Assembly: GCF_029201445.1 (NCBI RefSeq)
Contig: NZ_CP102381.1
Location: forward strand, 682,001 to 746,000
Source of the DNA: Thiomicrorhabdus lithotrophica
GTDB taxonomy: Bacteria > Pseudomonadota > Gammaproteobacteria > Thiomicrospirales > Thiomicrospiraceae
Direction: 5' to 3'
DNA: 64,000 nucleotides
The position numbers were made by a program, and so were the translations under genes. The notes beneath the pieces are model-generated. The model searched no databases, was not told the origin of the DNA, and worked only from the letters and a program-made list of their open reading frames with translations. Position 1 is the first letter of the stretch, and each line of letters starts with the position of its first letter. Shown here piece after piece: positions 1 to 10,926 of this stretch.

Positions 1-349
1 CTGTCACCATGCCTGCAAATTCATGTTTTAAACAGCCTTGAATTGCACGTTTTAACATTTTAATGACATAGTCGGCATTAGCGGGGTTTAATTGACCATC
101 TACCACAGGTTCAGCCGTTTTGATTTCATCTAAAATAAGCGTATTTGCCTGGCTGGGCTTGGCAGCTTGGTTGGCATCATAGTCTATAAACTGAATGTTT
201 AACCCTAATAGGTCGGCTCTATGAGCCAGTAAAGCTTTATCAGCAATCACAACCAACTCAACAGGCCAGTTCTTCTGTGCCAGTTGCAAGACTAAGTCAG
301 GGCCGATTCCAGCCGGTTCGCCAGAGGTAATTACTAATCGTTGAGTCAT
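1..349 (-). CDS. pdxA: 4-hydroxythreonine-4-phosphate dehydrogenase (N-terminal part)
   Basis: This is the first 116 or so codons of PdxA, which oxidises 4-phosphohydroxythreonine in the DXP-dependent pathway to pyridoxal phosphate. The start is the ATG at 349-347, and the protein opens MTQRLVITSGEPAGIGPD, the characteristic PdxA N-terminus with its glycine-rich GEPAGIGPD segment. The gene runs off the left edge of the window, so the metal-binding histidines are not visible. It follows surA on the same strand, the classical surA-pdxA order, but about 250 nt and a long hairpin separate the two. Confidence 0.93.
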   Translation of the reverse strand, partial: MTQRLVITSGEPAGIGPDLVLQLAQKNWPVELVVIADKALLAHRADLLGLNIQFIDYDANQAAKPSQANTLILDEIKTAEPVVDGQLNPANADYVIKMLKRAIQGCLKHEFAGMVT

Positions 350-428
350 GTTTTTTCCGTTGTTCTAGTAGGGGTTTGAATTATTATTCTGGTAAATATG
401 GCATAAATAAGCACAAGCAAGTAACAAC

Positions 429-442
429 TACCAGGCCTGGTA
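429..442. repeat. Iterated palindrome, 14-bp TACCAGGCCTGGTA form
   Basis: This is a perfect 14-bp palindrome in the surA-pdxA intergenic region, just upstream of the pdxA start. It is one of about 27 copies of the CAGGCCTG core in this window. Confidence 0.85.
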
Positions 443-487
443 AAGCCCTAATTATTGAATTAGCTCGAAATATAAGTGACTAAACTA

Positions 488-559
488 AAAAGCAGAACGC
501 TAAACGAGCAACGCCTCACACTTGTCGTAAGGCTTTGTTACGATTAGCGTTCTGCTTTT
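488..559 (-). terminator. Long inverted-repeat hairpin downstream of surA
   Basis: A 16-bp perfect inverted repeat (AAAAGCAGAACGCTAA at 488-503, its complement at 544-559) encloses a 40-nt loop that can fold further through a GCCT/AGGC pair. Read on the minus strand the distal arm ends in a run of T, as expected for an intrinsic terminator or attenuator after surA and before pdxA. Confidence 0.65.
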
Positions 560-598
560 GAATAGGCTATAAAGGTTTAAACGCTATTCAATTGCGGG

Positions 599-1897
599 TT
601 ACTTAATCTGAATAAAGGCTTCATCTTTAAGACGGCGTAACCATAAGTCAAACATCTCGTTAGCTTTACGCACACGGATGGCTTGAATCGCCTTTTGTGT
701 TTCATTTTCACTCGCGGCATTAATCTCGCGAATGTCATCTAAATATAGAATCATCCAGCCTTTATCTGTTGCTAAAGGTGGTAGGGCATTTTTGGCTTTC
801 AGTTTAGCCACGTCTTCACGAATAACACTTGGGATTTTGTCAAGTACACGCCAACCTAGATCACTATCGGCATTTACTTCTGCAGGGATGTCGGAGTATT
901 TATCAAACAGTGCCTGGAAGTCTTGCATACTGTTCAGTGATTGAGATAAGGTCATTAAGCTTGCAGGAACACGCGTTCTATCGACATCATCACTGAGAAT
1001 AATAAAACGGTGAAGGTGGTATTCGGTGAAAACTCCAGCGGCACTACTATCTTGTTTGTCTGCTAATTTGATTAGGTGAAAACCACTGGCGCTTTCAATA
1101 ATCTCGCTCACTTGTCCTGGCTTTAAACCTTCAAGCGCATCGGCAAAAAAAGTTGGAATCTCTTCTTCTTGCATCCAGCCTAAATCCCCACCAGAAAGTG
1201 CTTTACCACCATTTGAATAACGCACTGCAAGTTGCGAGAAATCTTCACCTGTTTGTATACGTTTTTGTATGCTTTTAATATCGGATAACGCTTTTTCACG
1301 TTGTTGTGGTGTAGCAGACTCAGGCAGAGCAATTAAAATATGGTTTAACTTCACTTTGACGTTTTTATTCGCTAATTTCTGACGCTTTAAATAATTTTGA
1401 ATTTCACTTTCTGTTACTTGTGCTTGGCTAATGACTTCTGCCTCACGTAATTTTTGAATCAGTAACTGTTGTTTGATTTTTTCTCGTGCTTTTTGGAAGC
1501 CATCGGGCATTTCGATATTTAAACGATTGCGCAGTTCAAGCAGGGATAAGTTGTTTTGTGCTGCAATTTGCTGCATTTGTGCGTTCACTTCATCATCCGC
1601 TACATTCAAACCAATTTGATTAGCGCGTTCTTCTTGCAGCACTTCTAAAATTAAGCTGTCTAAAACTTTTGCTTTTAATGCTTCGGCATCATTAACGGGA
1701 ATGTTTTGAGCGGCTAATGCTTGTGCTTGCTCATACATTTTTGCAGTCAGTTCACTTTTAAGAATAACGCGATCATTCACTACCGCGACAACCTTGTCGA
1801 GCAAAACATCTTTAGCCATAACGGATGAGCTAGATGAGCCTATAATTGCAAGACTGGTAAAAAGAGAAAAGAGTGCTGAATGTAAAGTTTTTTTCAT
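599..1897 (-). CDS. surA: Periplasmic chaperone/peptidyl-prolyl isomerase SurA
   Basis: SurA escorts unfolded outer-membrane proteins across the periplasm to the BAM complex. The 432-residue product has a Sec signal peptide ending near SVMA (residues 25-28) followed by KDVLLDKVVAVVNDRVI, the typical start of the SurA N-domain. Two parvulin domains follow: the first around residues 180-280 contains the LGWMQEEEIP segment, and the second, more divergent, lies around 290-390. Length matches the family (about 430). It is downstream of lptD on the same strand, and LptD is a known SurA client, so the pairing fits a co-transcribed envelope operon. Confidence 0.95.
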   Translation of the reverse strand: MKKTLHSALFSLFTSLAIIGSSSSSVMAKDVLLDKVVAVVNDRVILKSELTAKMYEQAQALAAQNIPVNDAEALKAKVLDSLILEVLQEERANQIGLNVADDEVNAQMQQIAAQNNLSLLELRNRLNIEMPDGFQKAREKIKQQLLIQKLREAEVISQAQVTESEIQNYLKRQKLANKNVKVKLNHILIALPESATPQQREKALSDIKSIQKRIQTGEDFSQLAVRYSNGGKALSGGDLGWMQEEEIPTFFADALEGLKPGQVSEIIESASGFHLIKLADKQDSSAAGVFTEYHLHRFIILSDDVDRTRVPASLMTLSQSLNSMQDFQALFDKYSDIPAEVNADSDLGWRVLDKIPSVIREDVAKLKAKNALPPLATDKGWMILYLDDIREINAASENETQKAIQAIRVRKANEMFDLWLRRLKDEAFIQIK

Positions 1898-1954
1898 GCG
1901 TATGCCTTATAAGAGACCTTGGTAACATTTAACATTTAAGGGATTTAAATCTCG

Positions 1955-4342
1955 TTAAAAATTGAGTTTTTTAGTTAAAGCTTGCTTAAATTTTGATTTA
2001 GAAGAACTTAAACCTTTGAGTTCAAACTGAACTTTAATTGCGTCATTATACAAGCCATTTTCAAGTTGTGTATGTTCTGCAATAAATTCTGCTGCCCAGC
2101 AGCAGCTGTCATATCGTAATCCTAGTTGCGTTTCATAAAAATCTTGGGTACGCATATCGTAACTGCCATAGATTCCAAGGTCCCAAGTAGAGTTAATTTT
2201 GGTGTAACCACCAACAGATAACATTTCAGTTTCAGTTGTTTCACCTTGGTTGTTTAAGGTGTGATTCATTAAAATCATATTGTTTTTTTGCTGCCATTTA
2301 ATACGTGTATTGGCGTTAGTTAAGCGTTGATCTTGGCTGTCTAATTGGGTGGTCGATGCAAAGTACCATTCATTGAAGTTTAGGCCAAATTTTACAAAAT
2401 AGTCGGATACACTTTCTGTTTCAGGCGTGCCTGTTAGAGTGACTTTTCTGTCTTGTAGGTAAGCGATTTGCCCTATACCTGCCTCAGCAATCTGTCTACC
2501 TTGTGGATTAAGAAGTTTGGTGGTGATAGCCGTCGCTACTTGGCTAGTATCGCCAATGCGGTCGGCGCCTGTAAAACGATTTAGTGCAAATAGGTTACTG
2601 AAATCTAAACTACGATTTGCCGTATCAAATAAAGCGATGTCAGATTGGTCTTCATAAGGGGTGTAAAGGTATTGAACTTCCGGTTCTAGGGTTTGAATAT
2701 AACTCTGTTTATTAAAGTCGATATTCTTTTCAAATACTAACCCACCACGTACTGCAAATTGTGGGATAAAACGGCTAATAGTATCTTCAGTAGAAGGATT
2801 GAACCCATTGTCACGCATGTTGTATTGAGTTTGGTTAGCAACTAAGGTGGTTTTAAGATGCGCAAAACTGTTTTGAATTTGATAGCTTAAAGTGGGGGCG
2901 GTATGCAGTCGAATAGCTTCAGGTTTAGAGTGATCACTTACTGGAACAACAAAGTCAGTAACGGTTGCATCTATATCAAAATCAAAATCACCAACGTATT
3001 TAGCGTAATTTACACCTATTTCTGGACGTTTTTCGTAGTTAATCGCCGCATTTTGTAGTCTCAAATAACTTAATAGTTGAATGTAGGCACCAAAAGCACC
3101 ATCTTTATAGTTGAGTTGTGCGTTACGTCGCTTTTGAGTTGCGGTTTTTAAATTGTTTTGTACCGGGATATCAGCAAAAAAGCTCTCATCAGATACTTCG
3201 TCCCAGTTTAATGAACTTGTAAATCCGTGCCCCCAGTTTTGACTGGCTTCAATGCTAGCACGCCAGCGTTCAGATCGTTTATTACCAAAAATTAAGTTAC
3301 CACTGGTGTCGCTGGAGACAATCCCCTCAGATGCGGTTAGTTGATCTTGCAGGCCTGTTAAAGTGATGGTGGCTCCATGCGTAATCGCGTTCTGTTTTGT
3401 GATATAGCGAAATTCGTTTTCCAGCGCTAAACCACGTTGTGTCATCGGGATCGCGGTAAGCGTGTCATCCATATTTGGAGCAATATTAAAGTAGTAAGGT
3501 AGCTTTACATATTGGTTTGATGAGTCTTGAGTCAATGACTTATAGCTACCCACTTCGGGGAAGAGCAGCCCGCTAGCTCGGTCATCAAGAGGGTAGTCGA
3601 AATAGGGCGTGTAGAAAATAGGCACGTCTTTAAAGTATAAGGTGGTGTTTTTACCAACTACTCGGCGAGTTTCATTGTTTATCACTAACTCATCAAATTT
3701 TAAATCCCAATCTACCGACTGATCACTATTCACTTTACAGGTCGTCAAAGAAGCACGAGCAAGTGCGGCTTGTTGAGATTTTTGATCAAGTTGAATGTTT
3801 TTAGATTTACCATGAGTACGGCTGGGTAACATCTGATATTCAGTGTTATTTAAAACAGCCGTTTCATTTTGATTGTCTATGCGTGCGTTGTCTGCGGTAA
3901 TCGTTAATTCAGGTTGGTGAAGTTCTACGTTACCGTTAAAGACCGCTGTCTTATCGTTTTTGTCATAAATGGCTTCATCACTTAAAACAACCAGGCCTGG
4001 TTGTTTAAAAACCGCATTACCTTGCAATAAATACTGCGTCTTACTGGGTTGTAACAAACTGTCTGCTTCAATGTTTTGCGGAGCGGCTTCAGCATCTTTC
4101 ACTTTTACAGGAATAATTTGCTGGGGGGCAATTAATGCAGGGGCGCAAAGGTTATTATCTATAGCGAGATTGTTTACATTGGTGTCATTAGACCAGGCCT
4201 GGTAAGGCGTTAGAGAAACAGAGCAGATAATACTAAGTACTGTTTTACGACGTAGTTGCTTGAAAAAATAGCGTTTAACCATGACGTTTTGAGCGTTTTT
4301 AGAAGGTTTAGGCATTATAAAATGTGACTCAGGATTTGACAT
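1955..4342 (-). CDS. lptD: LPS-assembly outer-membrane protein LptD
   Basis: LptD forms the outer-membrane barrel that, with LptE, inserts lipopolysaccharide into the outer leaflet. An N-terminal OstA-like jelly-roll (about residues 90-230) precedes a large beta-barrel (about 240-795). Four cysteines sit where the family's disulfides lie: one near the mature N-terminus (NNLCAP), one at TTCK, and the adjacent pair in DSCCW. The annotated first Met may be too early: a good signal peptide begins at the internal Met encoded at 4282 (MVKRYFFKQLRRK, cleavage near QAWS). No strong ribosome binding site distinguishes the starts. Three copies of the CAGGCCTG core lie inside the gene. Confidence 0.94.
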   Translation of the reverse strand: MSNPESHFIMPKPSKNAQNVMVKRYFFKQLRRKTVLSIICSVSLTPYQAWSNDTNVNNLAIDNNLCAPALIAPQQIIPVKVKDAEAAPQNIEADSLLQPSKTQYLLQGNAVFKQPGLVVLSDEAIYDKNDKTAVFNGNVELHQPELTITADNARIDNQNETAVLNNTEYQMLPSRTHGKSKNIQLDQKSQQAALARASLTTCKVNSDQSVDWDLKFDELVINNETRRVVGKNTTLYFKDVPIFYTPYFDYPLDDRASGLLFPEVGSYKSLTQDSSNQYVKLPYYFNIAPNMDDTLTAIPMTQRGLALENEFRYITKQNAITHGATITLTGLQDQLTASEGIVSSDTSGNLIFGNKRSERWRASIEASQNWGHGFTSSLNWDEVSDESFFADIPVQNNLKTATQKRRNAQLNYKDGAFGAYIQLLSYLRLQNAAINYEKRPEIGVNYAKYVGDFDFDIDATVTDFVVPVSDHSKPEAIRLHTAPTLSYQIQNSFAHLKTTLVANQTQYNMRDNGFNPSTEDTISRFIPQFAVRGGLVFEKNIDFNKQSYIQTLEPEVQYLYTPYEDQSDIALFDTANRSLDFSNLFALNRFTGADRIGDTSQVATAITTKLLNPQGRQIAEAGIGQIAYLQDRKVTLTGTPETESVSDYFVKFGLNFNEWYFASTTQLDSQDQRLTNANTRIKWQQKNNMILMNHTLNNQGETTETEMLSVGGYTKINSTWDLGIYGSYDMRTQDFYETQLGLRYDSCCWAAEFIAEHTQLENGLYNDAIKVQFELKGLSSSKSKFKQALTKKLNF

Positions 4343-4399
4343 CTAATAGAGAATCATTAATTATTCACGAACTGCTTATTTTAACCGAGTATTTACCTA

Positions 4400-6204
<1,805 letters not shown>

Positions 6205-6277
6205 TCTTATTTTGTTGATTACATACTCTTTAGTACGTGAACGAAAATGATGACTCTATCTTCATTCTGTTTGTTTA

Positions 6278-6289
6278 ACCAGGCCTGGT
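6278..6289. repeat. Iterated palindrome ACCAGGCCTGGT
   Basis: A perfect 12-bp palindrome in the 150-bp murU-rluF intergenic region; one of the family described in the findings. Confidence 0.85.
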
Positions 6290-6354
6290 AGTTTGTTTGG
6301 TTTCATCGTTATTGCTGTCACTGTAAACAGGCTCATTCAAAGATCTCATTAATT

Positions 6355-7071
6355 ATGACTAGAATTAACAAGTGGTTAAGTGAAATGGGTGTTTGCTCTC
6401 GCAAGCAAGCCGATAACTTAATTCAAATCGGTGAGGTTTTAGTTAATGACAAAATCGCGACCGTAGGTATGCTTGTTAATGACATAGATAAGGTATCGGT
6501 TTCAGGTACAGTTATTACTCATAAGCCTAAACCGATATTTATGCTTTACCATAAACCTGTGGGTGTAGTCTGCACACATGATTTGAATATTGAAAACAAT
6601 ATCGAACAGGCGATTAACTTTCCCCAAAGAGTCTTTGCTGTTGGGCGTCTAGATAAAGAATCTGAAGGGTTAATGCTATTAACCAACCAAGGTGATAGCG
6701 TTAATAAGATTATGCGCTCCGAAAATCACCATCAAAAAGTTTATCGAGTTTGGTTAGATAAAATGCCAACAAAAGAGTTTGCTAATGCGATGGCATCTGG
6801 CGTTGAAATTCTAGATAGGGTTACACTGCCCTGTAAAGTTGTTTTATTAGATGATGGTGAAGATAAACACAGTTTTGAGATTACTCTCACCCAAGGTTTA
6901 AATCTGCAGATTAGAAGAATGTGTAAAGCACTAGGGTATCGAGTGGTACGTTTACAACGTATTAGAATAATGCAGTTTGATTTATCCAGTATTAAACCTG
7001 GTGAGTATCGGATTTTAGAACCAATAGAGATAGAAAAGCTTCAAACAGCGTTGTTAGAATCAATTAGTTAA
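6355..7071 (+). CDS. rluF: RsuA-family pseudouridine synthase, RluF-like
   Basis: An S4 RNA-binding domain (residues 1-60, TRINKWLSEMGVCSRKQAD) precedes the pseudouridine synthase domain with the catalytic-Asp motif VGRLDKESEGLMLLTNQGD (about residues 98-116). The pattern, and the ending LNLQIRRMCKALGYRVVRLQRIRI, are most like RluF, which modifies U2604 (and U2605) of 23S rRNA; RluB/RluE-type specificity cannot be excluded. The product is 238 residues, shorter than E. coli RluF, which carries a C-terminal extension. Confidence 0.88.
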   Translation: MTRINKWLSEMGVCSRKQADNLIQIGEVLVNDKIATVGMLVNDIDKVSVSGTVITHKPKPIFMLYHKPVGVVCTHDLNIENNIEQAINFPQRVFAVGRLDKESEGLMLLTNQGDSVNKIMRSENHHQKVYRVWLDKMPTKEFANAMASGVEILDRVTLPCKVVLLDDGEDKHSFEITLTQGLNLQIRRMCKALGYRVVRLQRIRIMQFDLSSIKPGEYRILEPIEIEKLQTALLESIS

Positions 7072-7202
7072 GCAGTAGAGTGTAAACTCTCTTAACTTGA
7101 AATAACTTTTCGGCTGAAAAGGCTTTGCTTTATCAGCTAAGGTTATAAAATATAACTAACCCAATAAATAAAAAATAACATAATCAAAAAAGGATTACAT
7201 AG

Positions 7203-7469
7203 ATGAGTCATAAGCACAAAGCCCTTATCGAGAAAGTATTTGCTCACCCAATTGCTACAAATGTTGATTGGAAAAAATTATCTCACGCACTAGAGCATTT
7301 TGGCGCAACAATTGAAGTTTCAAGCAGCAACAAGGCAAAAATTCATTTAAAAGATCAAGAGATTGTTTTGGGATTACCGCATCATGGTCATGAATTAGCG
7401 GATAAGTCTGAAATTACAAAACTTCGTCATTTCTTAGAAGCGGTAGAGTTAACACCAGATGCAATTTAA
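7203..7469 (+). CDS. Orphan HicA-like small protein
   Basis: This 88-residue protein resembles the solitary HicA-like family (opening SHKHKALIEKVFAHP, then LPHHGHELADKSEITKLRHFL). The double-stranded-RNA-binding-like HicA fold is suggested by length and the central histidine, but the residues normally contributing the RNase active site are not securely identifiable. No HicB antitoxin is adjacent: upstream is rluF and downstream a terminator, so it is unlikely to be a standard toxin-antitoxin pair. An AAAAAGGATT ribosome binding region precedes the start. Confidence 0.7.
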   Translation: MSHKHKALIEKVFAHPIATNVDWKKLSHALEHFGATIEVSSSNKAKIHLKDQEIVLGLPHHGHELADKSEITKLRHFLEAVELTPDAI

Positions 7470-7530
7470 TTAAATTTGATGTTTGTGGTTAGGTGAACAG
7501 TTAAATTTCATCTAGTCCAACAACCAAAAA

Positions 7531-7560
7531 GGCCGGAATGATTACTCATTCCGGCCTTTT
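7531..7560. terminator. Bidirectional intrinsic terminator
   Basis: An 11-bp perfect stem (GGCCGGAATGA, loop TTAC) has A5 on the left and T7 on the right. It can terminate the HicA-like gene on the plus strand and the cold-shock gene on the minus strand. Confidence 0.92.
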
Positions 7561-7585
7561 TTTATGCCATGGTTGTTAGAAAGAA

Positions 7586-7798
7586 TTAACCTTCGATAAC
7601 AACGATGTTTTCTGCTTGAGGTCCTTTCTGACCGTCAGTAACAGTAAACTGTACTTTCTGACCCTCGGCTAGAGTTTTGAAGCCATCGCCAGAAATTTGA
7701 CTGAAGTGAGCAAATACATCAGGTCCTGAATCTTGTGCAATAAAACCAAAGCCTTTTGTTTCGTTAAACCATTTTACGGTGCCAGTAGTGGTAGACAT
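7586..7798 (-). CDS. Cold-shock domain protein (CspA family)
   Basis: This 70-residue single cold-shock domain carries the RNA-binding motifs KGFGFI (RNP1, residues 15-20) and VFAHF (RNP2, 28-32). Such proteins bind single-stranded RNA and act as RNA chaperones at low temperature or in stationary phase. The start is the ATG at 7798, with AGGA about six bases upstream. A long structured leader lies directly upstream (see the 7812-7882 feature), as is usual for CspA-type mRNAs. Which paralogue (CspA, C, D or E type) it is cannot be decided. Confidence 0.95.
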   Translation of the reverse strand: MSTTTGTVKWFNETKGFGFIAQDSGPDVFAHFSQISGDGFKTLAEGQKVQFTVTDGQKGPQAENIVVIEG

Positions 7799-7811
7799 AA
7801 TCTAATCCTAA

Positions 7812-7882
7812 ATTTTCAATAAGTAAAACAAGCCTGAGTATCAGGCGGAAATCTGAAGATGTTGCAGTTACTTATTGAAAAT
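7812..7882 (-). promoter_or_regulatory. Structured 5' leader of the cold-shock gene
   Basis: A 15-bp perfect inverted repeat (7812-7826 with 7868-7882, containing TTCAATAAGTAA) closes a 41-nt interval that holds a second hairpin (GCCTGA-GTA-TCAGGC, 7832-7846). On the minus strand this sits in the csp leader, ending a few bases from the AGGA ribosome binding site, so folding could gate translation. Confidence 0.6.
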
Positions 7883-8096
7883 CAGAGCGAAACGCAAAAC
7901 GGTCGAAATGGTCAAACAAAAATAACAGCAGTAAATCTTACAAGAATCCATTATATACATATTTATTCAGAATAAAAGTTAAATTAATGTGACACACAGA
8001 AAATTTATTCGATTTTTATTAATCCTATGGCTTTATTACTAAGTCCTTGAAGCAAATAGGTTTTTATAACTAATTGTTCAGGAGTTATTGCTTTTT

Positions 8097-8960
8097 TTAC
8101 TTTGATTTCTGTCTGCTTATCCACCATCCAAATGCCGAGCCACTAAAAAACATAATGATAGAGTAGGTTACTGCAGGAATCATCATGACTTCATTTCCGA
8201 TTAAAGTACCGGCGACTAATAAAGCGAGTGTTCCATTTTGAATACCAACCTCAAAACCTATTGACACCGATTGAGCATGAGACAGTTGCGCTAGTTTTGC
8301 CATTTGATAGCCTATGATTAAGACCGAAATATTTAAAAGCAATGTTGCCAGGCCTGCTTCGGCAAAGAAATTCAACATATTGTCTTTGTTTTTTAAGACT
8401 ATGAGCACAATGATTAACAGTAAAAAGAAGACCGAAAACCACTTTAAAAAATTTTCTAATTTAGTCGCTAGATTTGGCCAGCGGGATAATACAAACATCC
8501 CTAATGCAACGGGTATTAAGGTGATAACTAATAATTGAATGATGGTTTTAATGACAGGCAAGCTGAACTGAGTACTGTTTTCCATAAAAAATGTCATACT
8601 CATTGCGGCAAATATGGGAATGGTAAACGGCGTAATAACGCTCACTATGGCTGTTAGGCTGATTGAAAGTGATACATCGCCTTTGGATAAATAGGTAAAC
8701 ATATTAGAGGTTGCGCCTCCCGGAGCAAGTGCAATAATCATCAAACCAACGGCTATTTCAGGAGGAAGTTTTAAGATTATTGCAAGCAAAAAGGCGATTA
8801 ACGGCAGAACAAGCATTTGTCCTATTAGACCAAGCGTAATCGCTTTGGGAGATTGGCTAACTTGTTTAAAATCGGCCAGTTTTAAAGATAAGCCCATTCC
8901 AAACATAATGAGAAAGAGCGAAATTGGCAGAATGACCTTAGTAAGTAAATCTGGAGACAT
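8097..8960 (-). CDS. Bile acid:sodium symporter (BASS) family transporter
   Basis: The 287-residue product has nine or ten hydrophobic segments throughout. It shows BASS-family features: FGMGLSLKLADF (about residues 20-31), LAPGGATSNMFTYL (about 79-92) in the first discontinuous-helix region, and GFEVGIQNGTLAL (about 233-245) in the second, where sodium and substrate bind. Bacterial BASS members carry organic anions such as pantoate or 2-keto acids rather than bile acids; the substrate here is unknown. It stands alone and is convergent with no direct functional partner. Confidence 0.88.
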   Translation of the reverse strand: MSPDLLTKVILPISLFLIMFGMGLSLKLADFKQVSQSPKAITLGLIGQMLVLPLIAFLLAIILKLPPEIAVGLMIIALAPGGATSNMFTYLSKGDVSLSISLTAIVSVITPFTIPIFAAMSMTFFMENSTQFSLPVIKTIIQLLVITLIPVALGMFVLSRWPNLATKLENFLKWFSVFFLLLIIVLIVLKNKDNMLNFFAEAGLATLLLNISVLIIGYQMAKLAQLSHAQSVSIGFEVGIQNGTLALLVAGTLIGNEVMMIPAVTYSIIMFFSGSAFGWWISRQKSK

Positions 8961-9103
8961 GTTTTATCCTAAATTTGGGTTTTAACACATTGTATGCTAA
9001 TTACACAAAAAATCTATTAACTTGATAGTGCTTTACAATCCATCTAGTGATTCGCATCGTATATAATCTTTAACTATTCAAATTAGAGAAAAGGCGTTTT
9101 CAG

Positions 9104-9880
9104 ATGTTAATGGTTGTTTCCCCCGCAAAAGCATTAGACGAAACTACACCCGTACAAACGAATCTTCATACTCAAGGAGTTTTGCTAGACCAAGCCTCTG
9201 AGTTAGCCGAACAGTTAAAGTCTGTGGGCCCGATTGAGATTGGTCAAATGATGCATATTAGTGAAAAGCTGTCAGAGTTAAACTATGAACGTTTTCAAGA
9301 TTGGACGATGCCTTTTCCTGAAGACAAAGCGAAACAAGCGGCTTGGCTATTTAAAGGTGATGTTTATCAAGGTCTAGATGCTTATTCCTTATCTGAAGAA
9401 GGTATTGAGTACACCCAAAATCATTTACGTATTCTATCAGGCCTGTATGGCTTATTAAAACCTTGTGATGATATGCTGCCTTACCGTTTAGAGATGGGTA
9501 CAAAATTTGCCAATACCAAAGGTAAAGATCTTTACACGTTTTGGGGTAGTCAAATCACAGAAGTCTTGAATAAAGAATTGGCAGAAAGTGGCAGCAAAAC
9601 TTTAGTTAACTTGGCTTCAAATGAATACTTTAAAGCGGTTAAGAAAAAAGAGTTAAATGCTCGTATCGTTACGCCAATCTTTAAAGACTGGAAAAATGGT
9701 CAATATAAGATTATTAGTTTCTATGCTAAGAAAGCCCGTGGTTTAATGGCGCGTTACGCAGCAGACAATAGAGTGGAAAACGCAGAAGATTTAAAGTTTT
9801 TTGACTCGGATGGTTACAAGTTTAATCCAGAGATGTCTTCAGAAACAGATTGGGTTTTTACACGAAAAGTTGAAGAGTAA
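9104..9880 (+). CDS. yaaA: Peroxide stress protein YaaA
   Basis: This 258-residue protein is a full-length YaaA/DUF328 member, starting [13 protein letters not shown] and containing the family signature [26 protein letters not shown] in pieces around residues 109-134, then [11 protein letters not shown] and [13 protein letters not shown]. In E. coli YaaA limits intracellular free iron and oxidative DNA damage under peroxide stress and is OxyR-controlled. Its position before a DyP-type peroxidase suggests a small peroxide-defence cluster, although a terminator separates the two. No OxyR site was recognised. Confidence 0.95.
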   Translation: MLMVVSPAKALDETTPVQTNLHTQGVLLDQASELAEQLKSVGPIEIGQMMHISEKLSELNYERFQDWTMPFPEDKAKQAAWLFKGDVYQGLDAYSLSEEGIEYTQNHLRILSGLYGLLKPCDDMLPYRLEMGTKFANTKGKDLYTFWGSQITEVLNKELAESGSKTLVNLASNEYFKAVKKKELNARIVTPIFKDWKNGQYKIISFYAKKARGLMARYAADNRVENAEDLKFFDSDGYKFNPEMSSETDWVFTRKVEE

Positions 9881-9896
9881 TAACTTTGTATCTTTT

Positions 9897-9921
9897 AAAC
9901 CAGTTAAACGCTGGTTTTTTT
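9897..9921 (+). terminator. Intrinsic terminator after yaaA
   Basis: A 7-bp stem (AAACCAG / CTGGTTT) with a 7-nt loop is followed by T-rich sequence, 17 nt past the yaaA stop codon. Confidence 0.75.
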
Positions 9922-9975
9922 ATATCTATGAATTAGACTACAAAAATTAAAATTAAAAAGTTGGTCAATACAAAA

Positions 9976-10884
9976 ATGAGCATGAAAACTCCGCAAGCAG
10001 GCATTTTTAGAGAAAACGCACAACACATGCATTTTCTAGAGTACCGTTTAACTTCTTCAAATCTAACACAGATTAAGCAGGCTCTTTCAAAAGCGATTGA
10101 AAATATCAAACCGGATGACATTTCGTTAGTAGTCAGTTTTGGTAAGCAGGCCTGGCAGCTTCTGCAACCGAATTGGACTCCTGCTACCCTTGAAGACTTT
10201 GTAACCATAAATGGTCAGCAAGGACATACTGCTCCCTCTACGCAAACTGACCTGTTTTTTTGGATTCAAGGCATTGATATGGGGATGGTTTTTGATCAGG
10301 CAATGCAAATACATAATCATTTACAAAAAGTAGCCGAGTTAACGCTTGAGCAGCAAGGTTTTGATTATCACCATAACTTAGATTTAATTGGATTTGAAGA
10401 TGGTACGGCTAACCCAAAAACGGATGATCTAAAAGTGGATGCAGTTGTTATCCCTGCAGGTCAGCCAGGTGAAGGTGGCAGTCTAGTCTTAAGCCAAAAA
10501 TGGGTTCATGATATGGATAAATGGAATGCCGTTCCAGTGCATTGCCAAGAGGGCATAGTAGGGCGTACTAAGGATGAAAATATTGAGTTAGAAGGTGATG
10601 CCATGCCTGATGATTCTCATATTAGCTGTACTGATTTAAAGGTGGATGGTGTTGCGATGAAAATTTACCGGCGTTCTGCACCGTTTGGAACGGTTCAAGA
10701 AAAGGGCTTAATGTTTTTAGCCTTTGCTAAAGAATTAATCAGGTTTAGTTCACAACTAGAAAGTATGTACGGGTTAACAGAAGAAAAAAAGATTGACCAG
10801 TTAATTAACTATTCTAGAGCGGTTTCAGGTGCTTATTGGTTTGCGCCTGCTGAAGAGGACTTACATCAGGTGTTAAATCAGTAG
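9976..10884 (+). CDS. DyP-type heme peroxidase
   Basis: Dye-decolourising peroxidases reduce peroxides using a b-type heme. The hallmark GFEDGTANP (GxxDG motif, catalytic Asp) occurs near residue 140. The DDSH histidine near residue 215 is the expected proximal heme ligand, and the RRSAPFG arginine near 235 is the distal Arg. There is no signal peptide, so it resembles the cytosolic YfeX-like class. The first ATG (9976) is chosen; an upstream in-frame TTG at 9961 also exists, and neither has a convincing ribosome binding site. It converges with hslO across a 26-bp perfect palindrome. Confidence 0.93.
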   Translation: MSMKTPQAGIFRENAQHMHFLEYRLTSSNLTQIKQALSKAIENIKPDDISLVVSFGKQAWQLLQPNWTPATLEDFVTINGQQGHTAPSTQTDLFFWIQGIDMGMVFDQAMQIHNHLQKVAELTLEQQGFDYHHNLDLIGFEDGTANPKTDDLKVDAVVIPAGQPGEGGSLVLSQKWVHDMDKWNAVPVHCQEGIVGRTKDENIELEGDAMPDDSHISCTDLKVDGVAMKIYRRSAPFGTVQEKGLMFLAFAKELIRFSSQLESMYGLTEEKKIDQLINYSRAVSGAYWFAPAEEDLHQVLNQ

Positions 10885-10891
10885 TGTGTTT

Positions 10892-10917
10892 TGAACTTAC
10901 CAGGCCTGGTAAGTTCA
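10892..10917. repeat. 26-bp perfect palindrome containing ACCAGGCCTGGT
   Basis: The iterated core is extended by matching arms (TGAACTT... / ...AAGTTCA) to 26 bp with no mismatch, exactly between the convergent dyp and hslO stop codons. It could form a cruciform or an RNA hairpin in both transcripts. There is no U-tract typical of an intrinsic terminator. Confidence 0.85.
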
Positions 10918-10926
10918 TCAATAAAT

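Noticed and set aside
9961-9975. TTG start for the DyP peroxidase
   Set aside because: No ribosome site and ATG codons follow five codons later in frame.
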